From Clostridium massiliamazoniense (GTDB lineage Bacteria; Bacillota; Clostridia; Clostridiales; Clostridiaceae), in assembly GCF_001403635.1 (NCBI RefSeq), contig NZ_LN879468.1, positions 1,391,001-1,455,000 on the forward strand: a stretch of 64,000 bases of DNA, read 5' to 3'. Shown here piece by piece: positions 9,816 through 19,934 of this stretch. Every line of letters begins with the position of its first letter. Position 1 is the first letter of the stretch. The position numbers and the translations under genes were made by a program. The notes beneath the pieces are model-generated. The model saw only the letters and a program-made list of their open reading frames with translations, was not told where the DNA came from and searched no databases.

Positions 9816-10691
9816 TTACCTCCTTTTTTTCTTTATAGATTCTGCTCCGCCAACTATTTCTGCTATTTCTTGTGTTATAGCACCTTGTCTTAATTGATTA
9901 TATTTTACGTTTAAGTCATCAGCCATTTCTTTAGCATTCTTAGTAGCATTATCCATAGCTATCATTCTTGCATTATGTTCACTTGTTTTTGAATGGTGAA
10001 CTGCATTGATTAGCTTTTCTTCTATATATCTCATTATGTATTCTGAAACTAATTCATCTGAATTTGCCTCAACATCATAATCTAATGTATCTGCTTTTGT
10101 ATTATATTTTTCCTTATATTTAAAAGGTAGAATTTGCTCTTCTACAACCTTTTGTCTAGTTGCACTTTCATAATGAGTGTAAACTACACTTATTTGTCCG
10201 TATTCTTCTTTTAAAAATAAGTTGATTAATTCATTTCCTATTATCCTAGCTTCTTTTATAGTCATTACATCTTTAAAATCTGGATATTCTCTAACTATAT
10301 CGTATCCATATTTATTTAAATAGTATCTACATCTTTTTCCTATTAATGCTACATCTATTATATCTGATTTTCCATATTCATTTCTAAGATAATTAGGTCC
10401 ATTTCCGTTAAAGCCACCGCATAAACCTGTATCTGATCCTAAAAGAAATACTAGCTTTTTATCGCTTGAATTTTCTTTAATTAAAATATTATTTTCAGGA
10501 CTTTCAGCATATTTGAATACGGCGTGCCCCATCTCTTCTAGGTTTGTTAAATAAACATTATTTTTTTCTAATTTTACTTTAGCTTTTCTCATTTTAGCAG
10601 CAGCAATCATAGACATCGCTTTTGTTGTCTTTTGAGTGCTTTTTACGCTTTTTATTCTATTTTTTAAAGCTAATAATCCACCTGATGGCAT
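9816..10691 (-). CDS. atpG: ATP synthase F1 subunit gamma
   Basis: A 291-residue central stalk subunit that turns inside the alpha3beta3 head. The N-terminal helix LKNRIKSVKSTQKTTKAM and the C-terminal helix QLRQGAITQEIAEIVGGAES are the conserved coiled-coil parts that contact beta, and GLCGGFNGN near residue 98 is a family signature. GGAGGTG precedes the ATG. Length is normal. The gap to atpA is 54 bases. Confidence 0.98.
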   Translation of the reverse strand: MPSGGLLALKNRIKSVKSTQKTTKAMSMIAAAKMRKAKVKLEKNNVYLTNLEEMGHAVFKYAESPENNILIKENSSDKKLVFLLGSDTGLCGGFNGNGPNYLRNEYGKSDIIDVALIGKRCRYYLNKYGYDIVREYPDFKDVMTIKEARIIGNELINLFLKEEYGQISVVYTHYESATRQKVVEEQILPFKYKEKYNTKADTLDYDVEANSDELVSEYIMRYIEEKLINAVHHSKTSEHNARMIAMDNATKNAKEMADDLNVKYNQLRQGAITQEIAEIVGGAESIKKKRR

Positions 10692-10745
10692 AAGCGCACC
10701 TCCAATCCTAAAAAGATGTGCATAGCTTATTAAGCTATGCCTATC

Positions 10746-12248
10746 TTAAAAGTTACCTTTAAATTTAGTTATTACTTCTTTTAAAGATGCTTCAACTTCC
10801 TTTGATAATATCTTTTCGCTATTTATCTTATCCATCATATCTTGATGATTTCTCTTTAAATAGCTTAAGAATTCAGCTTCAAATTTAGTTACATCTTGTA
10901 CTGCAACATCATTTAAGTAATCATTAACTCCAGCGTACATCATTGCAACTTGTTCTGCTAATGATCTTGGGTTAAATTGTGGTTGCTTTAATACTTCAAC
11001 TAATCTCTTACCTTTTTCAATCTTTCTCTCAGTGTCTTTTTCAAGATCTGATCCAAATTGTGCAAATGACTCAAGTTCTCTGAATTGTGCTAGGTCTAAT
11101 CTTAAACCTTTTGCAACTTGCTTCATAGCTTTAGTTTGAGCACTACCACCAACCCTTGATACTGATATTCCTGGGTTTACAGCTGGCTTAACACCTGCAT
11201 TGAATAATCCACTTTCTAAGAATATTTGTCCATCAGTTATTGATATAACGTTTGTTGGTATATATGCTGAAACATCTCCTGCTAAAGTTTCTATTATAGG
11301 TAATGCAGTTATTGAACCTGCTCCTAATTCGTCTGATAACTTAGCAGCTCTTTCAAGAAGTCTTGAATGAATGTAGAATACATCTCCTGGGTAAGCTTCT
11401 CTACCTGGTGGTCTTCTTAATAGTAATGACAGTGTTCTGTATGCAACTGCGTGCTTTGATAAATCATCATATACTATTAATACATCTTTACCTTGATACA
11501 TAAAATGTTCTGCCATTGCAACCCCTGCATATGGAGCTATATATTGAAGTGGAGCTGGATCTGATGCTGATGCTGAAACTACTATTGTGTAGTCCATAGC
11601 TCCTGCTTCTGTTAATATATTTACAACGTTAGCTACAGTTGATTGTTTTTGACCTATAGCTACATAAATACAGATTACATCTTCTGTTCTTTGATTTATT
11701 ATTGAGTCTAAAGCAATAGTTGTTTTTCCTATTTGTCTGTCTCCAATAATAAGTTCTCTTTGTCCTTTACCAATTGGAATCATAGCATCTATAGCTTTTA
11801 TTCCTGTTTGTAATGGTTGATGTACAGGCTTTCTATCTAAAACTGCTGGTGCCTTTCCTTCTATTGGTCTGAAACCTTCGTTTTCTATTGCGCCTTTATT
11901 ATCTATTGGGTTACCTAAAGCATCTACAACTCTTCCAAGGAAAGCTTTTCCTACTGGAACTTCTGCTACTTTACCAGTTCTAACTGCTGTATCCCCTTCA
12001 CTTATTCCTTTTTCAGAACCTAATAATACACATCCAACGCTATCTTCTTCTAGGTTTAATGCCATTCCTAATGTTCCATTAGAAAACTTTACAAGTTCTC
12101 CTTGCATACATTTTCCTAATCCATAAACCTTAGCTATACCGTCTCCTACTTGTACTATAGTTCCTGAGTCTACTGAACTAAGTTCTTTTTCATAACTCTT
12201 TATTTCGTCTTTGATTACGGAAGTTAACGCTTCTGTATCGATATGCAT
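10746..12248 (-). CDS. atpA: ATP synthase F1 subunit alpha
   Basis: A 500-residue regulatory nucleotide-binding subunit. Walker A GDRQIGKT lies at residues 169-176, the Walker B-like [15 protein letters not shown] follows near 265, and [17 protein letters not shown] near 355-371 is the alpha/beta signature. The arginine finger lies in SRVGG. AAGGTGGTG is upstream of the ATG. The gene is a few residues shorter than the common 502-513, within family range. Confidence 0.98.
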   Translation of the reverse strand: MHIDTEALTSVIKDEIKSYEKELSSVDSGTIVQVGDGIAKVYGLGKCMQGELVKFSNGTLGMALNLEEDSVGCVLLGSEKGISEGDTAVRTGKVAEVPVGKAFLGRVVDALGNPIDNKGAIENEGFRPIEGKAPAVLDRKPVHQPLQTGIKAIDAMIPIGKGQRELIIGDRQIGKTTIALDSIINQRTEDVICIYVAIGQKQSTVANVVNILTEAGAMDYTIVVSASASDPAPLQYIAPYAGVAMAEHFMYQGKDVLIVYDDLSKHAVAYRTLSLLLRRPPGREAYPGDVFYIHSRLLERAAKLSDELGAGSITALPIIETLAGDVSAYIPTNVISITDGQIFLESGLFNAGVKPAVNPGISVSRVGGSAQTKAMKQVAKGLRLDLAQFRELESFAQFGSDLEKDTERKIEKGKRLVEVLKQPQFNPRSLAEQVAMMYAGVNDYLNDVAVQDVTKFEAEFLSYLKRNHQDMMDKINSEKILSKEVEASLKEVITKFKGNF

Positions 12249-12281
12249 AGACTCACCACCTTTTTTGATTTTTATTTTTTA

Positions 12282-12818
12282 TTATTTATCAAGCATTAAA
12301 GATCTAAGCTCTTTGTATTTGGTTCTAAAAGTACCATCTGTTATATCATCTTTAACTTTTAAGTAAATACCACCTATAATACTTTTATCTACTTCAGCTT
12401 TTAATATAATTTTTTTATTATATTTAGCTTCTAATTTACTAATAAGCTTCTCTTTTTGTTCTTCTGTCAATTCTACTGCTGTTTTTACTAAAGCAGGAAT
12501 TTCATTATTTGTATTTGAATAAATACTATTTAATTCTTTTGAAATTTCATTTAAAGAACTAAACATATCCTTTTCAATAAGTATAAGTAAGAAAGAAAGT
12601 AAATCTTTATCAACTTTATCTATAAGTTGTTGTCTTATAACTTCTTGTTTTCTTTTCACACTTATTTCATGATTTTCAATAAAATTATGTAACTCTGAAT
12701 TAGTGTTTATTAAATTAGATATTTCTTTTATATCTTTTACATACTCATCTAATCTTCTATTTTCCTTAGCAATATCATATATAGCTAAGGCATAGCTTTT
12801 ACTTAACCCATCAGTCAT
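12282..12818 (-). CDS. atpH: ATP synthase F1 subunit delta
   Basis: A 178-residue delta (OSCP) subunit that ties the peripheral b-stalk to the top of F1. The N-terminal helical bundle begins SKSYALAIYDIAKE, and the C-terminal SIIGGIYLKVKDDITDGTFRTKYKEL motif is the family signature. It starts two bases after the atpF stop, with AAGGTGGGG inside the end of atpF, so translation is probably coupled. Confidence 0.97.
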   Translation of the reverse strand: MTDGLSKSYALAIYDIAKENRRLDEYVKDIKEISNLINTNSELHNFIENHEISVKRKQEVIRQQLIDKVDKDLLSFLLILIEKDMFSSLNEISKELNSIYSNTNNEIPALVKTAVELTEEQKEKLISKLEAKYNKKIILKAEVDKSIIGGIYLKVKDDITDGTFRTKYKELRSLMLDK

Positions 12819-12820
12819 AA

Positions 12821-13306
12821 TTAAATCCCCACCTTATCTATGTATTCATCAATAAGGTCTCTATGTATGTTTTCGTCAACTGATCTTTCTAAAACTTTTT
12901 GTGACATCATTATTGCAACGTCTACAGTTTTTGTTTTTAAATCTAATAAAGCATCTGCTTTTGCTGCTTCGATTTCTTCATCTGCTCTACTCATAAGTGC
13001 TTTTGAATCTTTCTCAGCTTTAGCTAATATTTCTTTATATAATTCTTCAGCTTCTTTTTTCTTATCAGCTACGATTCTATTGCCCTCTTCTCTAGCTGCT
13101 TTTAACATTTCTTCATATTCTAATCTAAGCTTTCTTGCTTCCTCAACGTCTGCATCAGCTTTGCTTAATTTATCTAATACAAGATTTTGTCTTGCTTCTA
13201 TAGCATCCTTTATCTTATTCCAGAAGAAATATCTTAGAATTGCTAGTAATATTAAAAAGTTAATTAGAGTAGCTAATATTGTTAACCAATTTATTCCCAT
13301 ATCCAA
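12821..13306 (-). CDS. atpF: ATP synthase Fo subunit b
   Basis: A 161-residue b subunit forming the peripheral stalk. One membrane helix at residues about 6-27 is followed by a long charged amphipathic helix rich in Ala, Glu and Lys that dimerises. The start is TTG at 13306, a short distance after AAGGAGG; the ATG two codons later is a weaker option because spacing becomes long. It lies between atpE and atpH in the standard order. Confidence 0.96.
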   Translation of the reverse strand: MDMGINWLTILATLINFLILLAILRYFFWNKIKDAIEARQNLVLDKLSKADADVEEARKLRLEYEEMLKAAREEGNRIVADKKKEAEELYKEILAKAEKDSKALMSRADEEIEAAKADALLDLKTKTVDVAIMMSQKVLERSVDENIHRDLIDEYIDKVGI

Positions 13307-13346
13307 TGTTTCCTCCTTCGGATTCCATTAAAATTATTCTTAGTTA

Positions 13347-13580
<234 letters not shown>

Positions 13581-13614
13581 TCAGTTTTTAATTTGTTTTT
13601 TCTTTTGTTTGAAA

Positions 13615-14289
13615 TTAGTGTTTTTCTACAAGTTTTATATTTACCACTGTTAGCATTATAAATATGATAGTTTGTATAGTACCATCAAAGATATCAAAAT
13701 AGAAATGTGCTACTATTGGAAGCCCTATTTGTGCTGCCCATGTTATTCCACCTAACCATTTATATAATAATTCAGTAATAATTACAGCTGCTAACATGTT
13801 ACCAAATAAACGTAACGCTAACGCTACTGGGAATACTACTCTTTCCATTATTGTTAATGGAATCATAGCCCAGTGTGGTGCTGCATATCCTTTCAGATAA
13901 GCACCTAAGCCATTTTTTCTAATGGCATTTCCATGTATAACTAAAATAGATATTATAGTTAAAGCTATGGAAACGTTTAAATCTTCTGTAGGTTCGTGGA
14001 ATCCTATTAATCCTAAAGTATTCATCATAAATAAGAACAATGCTAAAGTTCCTACAAATGGTATATACCCCATATATTTTTCTCCCATGTTGCTACCTAT
14101 AACATTAGAAATAGTATCATATAACATTTCTAAAGCTACTTGCATTTTACCTGGTTTAACTTTTAATGATCTTGTAAATAGTATTCCTACTATTATTAGG
14201 AAAATCATTATACCCCATTGTAAAACTACAGGACCTTGAAAAACTATGCTACCAATTTTAACTGTAAACATAGGTTCAAATATATTCAT
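13615..14289 (-). CDS. atpB: ATP synthase Fo subunit a
   Basis: A 224-residue membrane protein with five to six hydrophobic segments. The essential Arg is in LALRLFGNMLAAVI near residues 152-165, which faces the c-ring Glu and forms the ion half-channels. AAAGGAAGTG precedes the ATG. It is the second gene of the operon, after atpI. Confidence 0.97.
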   Translation of the reverse strand: MNIFEPMFTVKIGSIVFQGPVVLQWGIMIFLIIVGILFTRSLKVKPGKMQVALEMLYDTISNVIGSNMGEKYMGYIPFVGTLALFLFMMNTLGLIGFHEPTEDLNVSIALTIISILVIHGNAIRKNGLGAYLKGYAAPHWAMIPLTIMERVVFPVALALRLFGNMLAAVIITELLYKWLGGITWAAQIGLPIVAHFYFDIFDGTIQTIIFIMLTVVNIKLVEKH

Positions 14290-14336
14290 TGAATCACTTC
14301 CTTTCCATATTAAGTTATTATTATTTATTTTGTATA

Positions 14337-14723
14337 TTAATGTTTATTTTTTTCTTTTCTTTTAGAATAAATAAACATTGCTACCTGATGGAAAATAAGT
14401 CCCGTCATATAGAATAATAAAGTTTTGTAGTCATGCCTAAATAAATAAGCAATCCCCACTATAACTACCATTCTTATTATATAACTTACTTGGATAAGTA
14501 TTGTTGAACCTTTTTTACTGTTAAAGCTTCTATTTATCACTAGAGCATTGACAGCAAAATTAACAATTGCCACTATGGTTCCGATAAAAAAAGCAATTCC
14601 ATAGTAGATATTGAAAATTAGAATTATAATTGATAGTATAGTACCTAATAAAATATCTATTTTTGAGATTGCAGAAACCATTTTTAATATTTCTTTTAAT
14701 TCTTTGTCCAATCTTTTCACCAA
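14337..14723 (-). CDS. atpI: AtpI-family membrane protein
   Basis: A 128-residue protein with four predicted membrane segments (near residues 25-40, 45-65, 75-95 and 100-118), first in the atp operon. Position and hydropathy place it in the AtpI/Uncl family, which helps c-ring assembly or magnesium supply. Sequence conservation is weak in this family. The start is TTG at 14723, six bases after GGAGGG; the next codon, GTG, is an alternative. Confidence 0.85.
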   Translation of the reverse strand: MVKRLDKELKEILKMVSAISKIDILLGTILSIIILIFNIYYGIAFFIGTIVAIVNFAVNALVINRSFNSKKGSTILIQVSYIIRMVVIVGIAYLFRHDYKTLLFYMTGLIFHQVAMFIYSKRKEKNKH

Positions 14724-15482
14724 TTAAATCCCTCCATTATTTCGGGATGATTATCCATGTGATATTATAAGATTAAAATATAAATTTTAAAAACCTATTT
14801 TCTTCTCAAATATACTGTTTTTTAACCTTTTGTTTACTATAAGTTAATATTGCTCTATTTTTCTTCATTATGTACACATTTTCTTAATTTTTCGTTAATA
14901 TGATATTTTTTTTTAATAAAATTTCTTTTGTCAGAAAATTCTGATAAATACTCTTTAAATCCTTTATTTATCATATTTTTTTATAACTTTAATTAATATA
15001 AAGCTTTAATTGAAATTTTTTTAACAATTTTATTTAAAATATATTTTGATAATGTTTTCATTCTTATTTTTTATACATATTAATTGAATGTTTTTAATGA
15101 TATAATTTCATATTTTTTTTATATTTTTTGCTCTTTTTTTATATTTATTTATCTTTTTTTTTTAATCAGCATATTTTTTCTTTTATTTTTTATTATTTTA
15201 TATATATTTTTAACTTAATCAATTTAATGTTATTTATATATATTTATTTCAAATTTATCATTCTAATAAATTAACCTCTCACTTCATTAACCATTTGTTA
15301 ACATTTAATACTTTAACAAGAAATAAAACCTTATACTTTTTCAAAAGATCTAACCCCCAATTTAAATCAGTTCATTACTTTTCAAATACTTTTAATATTC
15401 ATTTCAATCAAAAAAAGCTAAACTACTAAAACTATTAAATATAGGTTTAGATAATTTAGCTATTTTTATTCATCTTTTTTAT
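14724..15482. other. Very AT-rich intergenic region upstream of the atp operon
   Basis: A 759-base gap. Near its left end TATAAT on the minus strand (14769-14764) is a plausible -10 box for atpI, but the -35 is weak. From about 14810 to 15310 the plus strand is nearly all A and T with long T runs and no ORF carrying a ribosome site. The right end holds the thiolase terminator. I see no gene here. Confidence 0.6.
15416..15461 (-). terminator. Terminator of the thiolase gene
   Basis: AGCTAAA and TTTAGCT form the base of a hairpin with further internal pairing, followed on the minus strand by TTTTTT. Confidence 0.75.
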
Positions 15483-16664
15483 TTATTTTTCAACTATTAA
15501 AGCTGTTCCAAGCCCTCCACCTATACATAAAGTAGCCAATCCTGTTTTTACATCTTCTCTTTTTTGCATTTCGTGAAGTAATGTAACCAATATTCTTGTT
15601 CCTGAAGCACCTACTGGATGTCCTAAAGCTATAGCCCCTCCATTGACATTTACTTTTTCCATATCAAACTCTAAATCTTTAGCAACTGCTAAACTTTGAG
15701 ATGCAAAAGCTTCATTTGCTTCTATTAAATCTATATCACCTATTGTTAATCCTGAATTTTCTAGAGCTTTCTTAGTTGCATGGAATGGTCCATATCCCAT
15801 TATTGATGGATCTAATCCTTTTGTTCCATAAGAAACTATTTTAACCATTGGTTTTAAACCAAGTTCAGCAGCTTTTTCAGCACTCATTACAACCACTGCA
15901 GCAGCACCATCATTTATTCCTGATGCATTACCTGCTGTTACTGTACCATCCTTTTTAAAAGCTGGTCTTAATTTCGTTAATTTTTCAGTAGTTGTTCCGA
16001 ATCTTGGGAACTCATCTGTATCAAATACAATTGGTTCACCTTTTCTTTGTGGTATAACAACTGGTACTATTTCCTCTTTAAATTTACCATTTTTTATAGC
16101 AGCTTCAGCCTTTGCTTGAGAAGCAGCAGCAAATTCATCTTGCATTTCTCTAGTTAAATTCCATTGCTCAGCTATATTTTCAGCTGTAATTCCCATATGA
16201 TATCCTTCAAACGCATCAGTCAGAGCATCATTTACCATAGAATCTATCATTTGACCATTTCCCATTCTTTGACCATATCTAGCTGTTTTTAATACGTAAG
16301 GTCCTTGTGACATATTTTCCATTCCACCAGCAACTATTATGTCAGCATCTCCAGCTTTTATCATTTGAGCTGCTAAAGATACTGTTCTTAGTCCTGAACC
16401 ACATACCTTATTTATAGTCATTGCTGGAACTTCTACTGGTAATCCAGCTTTTACAGCCGCTTGTCTTGCTACATTTTGTCCAAGACCAGCTTGAACAACA
16501 TTTCCCATTAATACTTCATCAACTTGATTTCCGCTAACTCCAGCTCTATTTAAAGCCTCTTTTATAACTATTGCTCCAAGTTCTACTGCTGGCACATCTT
16601 TTAATGTTCCACCAAAGCTTCCTAAAGCTGTTCTTACAGCACTTACTATTACTACTTCTCTCAT
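15483..16664 (-). CDS. thl: Acetyl-CoA acetyltransferase (thiolase)
   Basis: A 393-residue biosynthetic thiolase joining two acetyl-CoA into acetoacetyl-CoA, the entry to butyrate-type fermentation in clostridia. The acyl-accepting Cys88 is in KVCGSG, the general-base His in [14 protein letters not shown] near 343-356, and the second Cys in LCIGGG near 376-381. Length and motifs are fully typical. It is a single-gene unit with its own terminator, between the AT-rich gap and mnaA. AGGGGG lies upstream of the ATG. Confidence 0.96.
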   Translation of the reverse strand: MREVVIVSAVRTALGSFGGTLKDVPAVELGAIVIKEALNRAGVSGNQVDEVLMGNVVQAGLGQNVARQAAVKAGLPVEVPAMTINKVCGSGLRTVSLAAQMIKAGDADIIVAGGMENMSQGPYVLKTARYGQRMGNGQMIDSMVNDALTDAFEGYHMGITAENIAEQWNLTREMQDEFAAASQAKAEAAIKNGKFKEEIVPVVIPQRKGEPIVFDTDEFPRFGTTTEKLTKLRPAFKKDGTVTAGNASGINDGAAAVVVMSAEKAAELGLKPMVKIVSYGTKGLDPSIMGYGPFHATKKALENSGLTIGDIDLIEANEAFASQSLAVAKDLEFDMEKVNVNGGAIALGHPVGASGTRILVTLLHEMQKREDVKTGLATLCIGGGLGTALIVEK

Positions 16665-16800
16665 ATAAACTTCCCCCTAAGCATATCATTTACTTGTAAA
16701 AAATTATATAATTATAATTTAATTACATTATATCTATTTTATGTATATTATTCAATAGAAATTTGTTAAAAATAAAACAATCTTTTTAAGTATAAAAAAA

Positions 16801-16848
16801 CTATACCAAAAAATAGATATTTTATACATAAATCTATTATTGGTATAG
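16801..16848 (-). terminator. Terminator of mnaA
   Basis: CTATACCA and TGGTATAG are the base of a long hairpin (inner arms AATAGAT and ATCTATT), followed on the minus strand by TTTTTTT. Confidence 0.85.
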
Positions 16849-16855
16849 TCATATT

Positions 16856-18013
16856 CTAATTATTTGTTTTAAATTCTTCTACTTCACCATCAAATTTTCC
16901 ATAATATTTAAGTATAGCATCTACTATTCTTTTTGATGCAATTCCATCTCCATAAGGATTCACAGCTTTACTCATCAAACTATAATAGCCATTATCATTT
17001 ATAAGCTTATTAGCTTCTTCAACTATTTTTTCCACATCAGTTCCAACTAGTTTAACTGTTCCAGCTTCAACAGCTTCTGGTCTTTCAGTTACTCCTCTTA
17101 GAACTAATACTGGTTTTCCTAAATGAGGTGCTTCTTCTTGTAATCCACCTGAGTCAGTCATTACCATGAAACATTTGTTCATTAAGTTATGAGTTTCTTT
17201 AGTATCAAGAGGTGGTAATAAGTGAACTCTATCTTTTCCTCCTAATTTAGCTTCAACAACATCTTTAACTATAGGATTTAGATGTACTAAGTAAACTAAT
17301 TCTACATCCTCATTTTCTTCTACTATCTTATTTAAGGCTTCACAAATATTTTCTATTCCTTCACCCCAATTTTCTCTTCTATGTGCTGTTATCATTATAA
17401 CTTTTTTGTTTTCAAAATCTATTTTATTTAATTGATCATTTTCAAAAACATAATTTTCTTCAACTGTATGTTCCATTGCATCTATAACTGTATTTCCAGT
17501 TATAAATATATCACTTTCATTTATACCTTCTCTTAAAAGATTCCCTTTTGAACCTTTTGTTGGTGCAAAATGAAGATCCGCTAAAGCTCCTGTAAGCTTT
17601 CTATTCATTTCCTCTGGGAATGGGAAATACTTATCAAAAGTTCTAAGTCCAGCCTCAACATGACCAACTCTTATTTGTTGATAAAACGCTGCAAGACCAC
17701 TAGCAAAAGTAGTTGTTGTGTCACCATGAACTAATATCATATCTGGTTTTTCTTTTGTGAAAAGCTCTTCTAATCCTTCTAATATTCTATTTGTTATTCC
17801 AGTTAAACTTTGACGTGTTTTCATTATATTAAGATCAAACTCTGGAGTTATTTCAAAAAGTTCTAAAACTTGATCTAACATTTCTCTATGTTGTGCTGTA
17901 ACACATACTTTTGATTCTATTTCTTCTCTTTTTTCTAATTCTTTTACTAGAGGAGCCATCTTTATAGCTTCTGGTCTAGTTCCAAATATAGTTAAAACCT
18001 TGATTTTATCCAT
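16856..18013 (-). CDS. mnaA: UDP-N-acetylglucosamine 2-epimerase (non-hydrolysing)
   Basis: A 385-residue WecB/MnaA enzyme interconverting UDP-GlcNAc and UDP-ManNAc, used for wall polysaccharides. Seen are the start KIKVLTIFGTRPEAIKMAPLV, HGDTTTTFASGLAAFY near residue 95, GHVEAGLRT near 117, TAHRRENWG near 209 and DSGGLQEEAP near 287. The ATG fits the conserved N-terminus but has no adjacent ribosome site. GGGAGGTG lies about 49 bases upstream, separated from the ATG by an inverted repeat (see the leader entry). A decayed copy of residues about 111-154 lies upstream at 18164-18294. Confidence 0.96.
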   Translation of the reverse strand: MDKIKVLTIFGTRPEAIKMAPLVKELEKREEIESKVCVTAQHREMLDQVLELFEITPEFDLNIMKTRQSLTGITNRILEGLEELFTKEKPDMILVHGDTTTTFASGLAAFYQQIRVGHVEAGLRTFDKYFPFPEEMNRKLTGALADLHFAPTKGSKGNLLREGINESDIFITGNTVIDAMEHTVEENYVFENDQLNKIDFENKKVIMITAHRRENWGEGIENICEALNKIVEENEDVELVYLVHLNPIVKDVVEAKLGGKDRVHLLPPLDTKETHNLMNKCFMVMTDSGGLQEEAPHLGKPVLVLRGVTERPEAVEAGTVKLVGTDVEKIVEEANKLINDNGYYSLMSKAVNPYGDGIASKRIVDAILKYYGKFDGEVEEFKTNN

Positions 18014-18068
18014 TTTTTTCGTTATAAAAGTTTCTTAAAGACAAAACTTTTTAACGAATTCACCTCCC
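18011..18068 (-). promoter_or_regulatory. mnaA leader: ribosome site separated from start by a hairpin
   Basis: On the minus strand GGGAGGTG (18068-18061) is followed by AATT, then a 37-base inverted repeat (18056-18020; arms CGTTA/TAACG and AAAAGTTT/AAACTTTT, 13 bp with one bulge), then AAAAAA and the ATG. Removing the folded hairpin leaves about 12 bases between the GGAGG core and the start. The pattern recurs in the GH4 leader at 46486-46558. Confidence 0.6.
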
Positions 18069-18163
18069 TTTGTACTATAATCATTGTAAATAACTTTTAT
18101 ATTATGCTTAGCTAATATAATATACCATTTTTCCACCTTTGATAAAATAGTTATTATTTAATT

Positions 18164-18294
18164 GAACCTTTTATTGGTGCAAAATGAAGATCAACTAAAG
18201 CTCCTGTAAGCTTTCTATTCATTTCCTCTTAGAAAGGGAACTACTTATCGAAAGTTCCAAGTCCATCCTCAACATAATCGACTCTTATTTATTA
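18164..18294 (-). pseudogene. Decayed duplicate fragment of mnaA
   Basis: The sequence aligns without gaps to 17550-17680 inside mnaA at a constant offset of 614 bases. About 15 of 131 positions differ, so identity is near 88%. It corresponds to epimerase residues about 111-154 in the same orientation, but substitutions create in-frame stops and it has no start or ribosome site. It looks like a partial tandem duplication, or a remnant left by recombination with a second epimerase gene, now drifting. Confidence 0.85.
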
Positions 18295-18538
18295 AAGCCT
18301 TACTTTATAATAACATAGCTAAATATTATAGCAACTAAAAATAAAATTAATTTATATTTAAACCCCATTTTACTACAAAATAACCCCTAATTTACTGCTC
18401 TAATTACAAAAATTCAGAGATAGATTTTCTAACCTTATTACATAAATTCAACTTAGCTTAATTAATAATCTAGTCAAATCCTACTTAGAATCCTACCCCT
18501 GAACAGAATTTTATTTTATATAACTTATTTTATTATAA

Positions 18539-19168
18539 TTATTTTGTTCCAAATAATCTGTCTCCAGCATCTCCAAGACCAGGAACAATATATCCATTTT
18601 CATTTAATTTTTCATCTATAGCACCTACGTATATATCTACATCTGGATGATTTTCCATAACATGTTTTATACCTTCTGGTGATGATATTAGACACATTAA
18701 TCTTATGTATCTAGCCCCTTTTTGCTTTAGAAGTGTTATAGCATCTACAGCTGAACCACCAGTTGCAAGCATTGGATCAACAACTATAACTTCTCTATCT
18801 GCAATATCTTGAGGTAACTTACAGAAATACTCTACAGGTTGAAGAGTTTCTTCATCTCTATATAACCCTATATGTCCAACTTTAGCTGCTGGTATTAATT
18901 TAAGCATACCATCAACCATTCCTAACCCAGCTCTTAATATTGGAACTATAGCCATTTTCTTCCCAGCTAAAACTTTTGATTTAGTTTTACAAATAGGTGT
19001 TTCTATTTCTATTTCCCTTAATTGTAAGTCTCTTGTTGCTTCATAAGCCATTAACATTGAAACTTCTTCTACTAATTCTCTAAAATCCTTAGCTCCTGTT
19101 TCCTTATCTCTTATAAAAGTTAATTTGTGTAATATTAATGGATGTGCTATTTGTGTTACCTTACTCAT
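18539..19168 (-). CDS. upp: Uracil phosphoribosyltransferase
   Basis: A 209-residue enzyme making UMP from uracil and PRPP in pyrimidine salvage. Family features are the [14 protein letters not shown] segment, the PRPP-binding [10 protein letters not shown] near residue 131 and the uracil-binding C-terminus [16 protein letters not shown]. The ATG at 19168 is chosen because GGGAGG lies eight bases upstream; a longer in-frame start at 19195 would place that site inside the gene. It follows rpiB closely and is probably cotranscribed. Confidence 0.97.
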   Translation of the reverse strand: MSKVTQIAHPLILHKLTFIRDKETGAKDFRELVEEVSMLMAYEATRDLQLREIEIETPICKTKSKVLAGKKMAIVPILRAGLGMVDGMLKLIPAAKVGHIGLYRDEETLQPVEYFCKLPQDIADREVIVVDPMLATGGSAVDAITLLKQKGARYIRLMCLISSPEGIKHVMENHPDVDIYVGAIDEKLNENGYIVPGLGDAGDRLFGTK

Positions 19169-19195
19169 TTTTAATTCCTCCCTATTTTCAAACAA

Positions 19196-19642
19196 TTATT
19201 TATTTTTATTTTCTAATTCAGCTATTTTATTAACCCTTCTTTCATGTCTACCACCCTCAAACTTTGCATTTAAGAATGTATCAACTATATCTAAAGCTAA
19301 TCCCTTTCCTGTAACTCTTTCTCCTAAAGCTAAAATGTTAGCATTATTATGTTCTCTGCAAGCATGTGCACTAAATGTATCTGAACATAAAGCTGCTCTA
19401 ATTCCTGGAATTTTATTAGCTGCTATAGAGATACCTATACCAGTACCACATATTAATATCCCTAGGTCACATGTTTTTGAAACTATTGCATTTGCAACTT
19501 TTTCCGCTATATCAGGATAATCACAAGACTCTAAACTATATGTTCCAAAGTCTTCAAACTCTATCCCTTTTTCTTGTAAGTGTTTTAACACTTCTTCTTT
19601 TAGTATAAATCCACCATGGTCGCATCCTATTGCTAACTTCAT
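19196..19642 (-). CDS. rpiB: Ribose-5-phosphate isomerase B
   Basis: A 148-residue RpiB/LacAB-family isomerase converting ribose 5-phosphate and ribulose 5-phosphate. CDHGGF near residues 8-13, the active-site Cys in ICGTGIGISIAANK (near 65-78) and the HNNANIL motif near 101-107 are present. Placed before upp, it could help supply ribose phosphate for nucleotide salvage, though this is inference. GGGAGG lies upstream of the ATG. Confidence 0.95.
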   Translation of the reverse strand: MKLAIGCDHGGFILKEEVLKHLQEKGIEFEDFGTYSLESCDYPDIAEKVANAIVSKTCDLGILICGTGIGISIAANKIPGIRAALCSDTFSAHACREHNNANILALGERVTGKGLALDIVDTFLNAKFEGGRHERRVNKIAELENKNK

Positions 19643-19680
19643 AACTTAGTCCTCCCTATAATAAAATTTTTATTCTTTTG

Positions 19681-19812
19681 TTTATCTGATAACTAGTGTT
19701 TGCAATACTCCACTTTTCTATAAGTTAGACTAAACAAACACAGCTTCTCAAATAACCTCCACTAAAATTCAGATAAAGCATTAACTCTATCTAAATTAAG
19801 TTTCAGTTTATA
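19681..19812 (+). repeat. Dispersed intergenic element, copy 4
   Basis: Begins TTTATCTGATAACTAGTG and ends AAATTAAGTTTCAGTTTA. It holds the 30-nt hairpin module at 19767-19796 (ATTCAGATAAAG against ACTCTATCTAAAT). It lies between the rpiB start and the terminator that follows the small ORF. Confidence 0.6.
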
Positions 19813-19892
19813 TAAAAAAAAAGAAGAATAAGAAAAAATCCCTATTACTTCTTTAAATTAAGCATAACTAATATTAAAATAATTAAATATTA

Positions 19893-19934
19893 ATGCTTAT
19901 TAATTAAAGAATTAATTTTTTAATTAAATAAGCA
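19893..19934 (-). terminator. Terminator after tsaC and the small ORF
   Basis: ATGCTTATTAATTAA and TTAATTAAATAAGCAT form a long stem of about 14 bp. T-rich sequence flanks both sides, so it may act in both directions. It begins at the stop codon of the small ORF. Confidence 0.75.

Noticed and set aside
12840-13331. 163-codon plus-strand ORF opposite atpF
   Set aside because: It is antisense to a well-supported gene and is Ser/Phe/Ala rich as expected for the complement of a Lys/Glu/Ala helix.
18411-18460. Another copy of the dispersed element (AAATTCAGAGATAG)
   Set aside because: Similarity is limited to a few short words and the hairpin is not preserved.
18014-18538. Possible riboswitch or T-box in the long mnaA leader
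   Set aside because: Apart from the hairpin near the start and the pseudogene fragment I could not find a conserved aptamer or T-box sequence.
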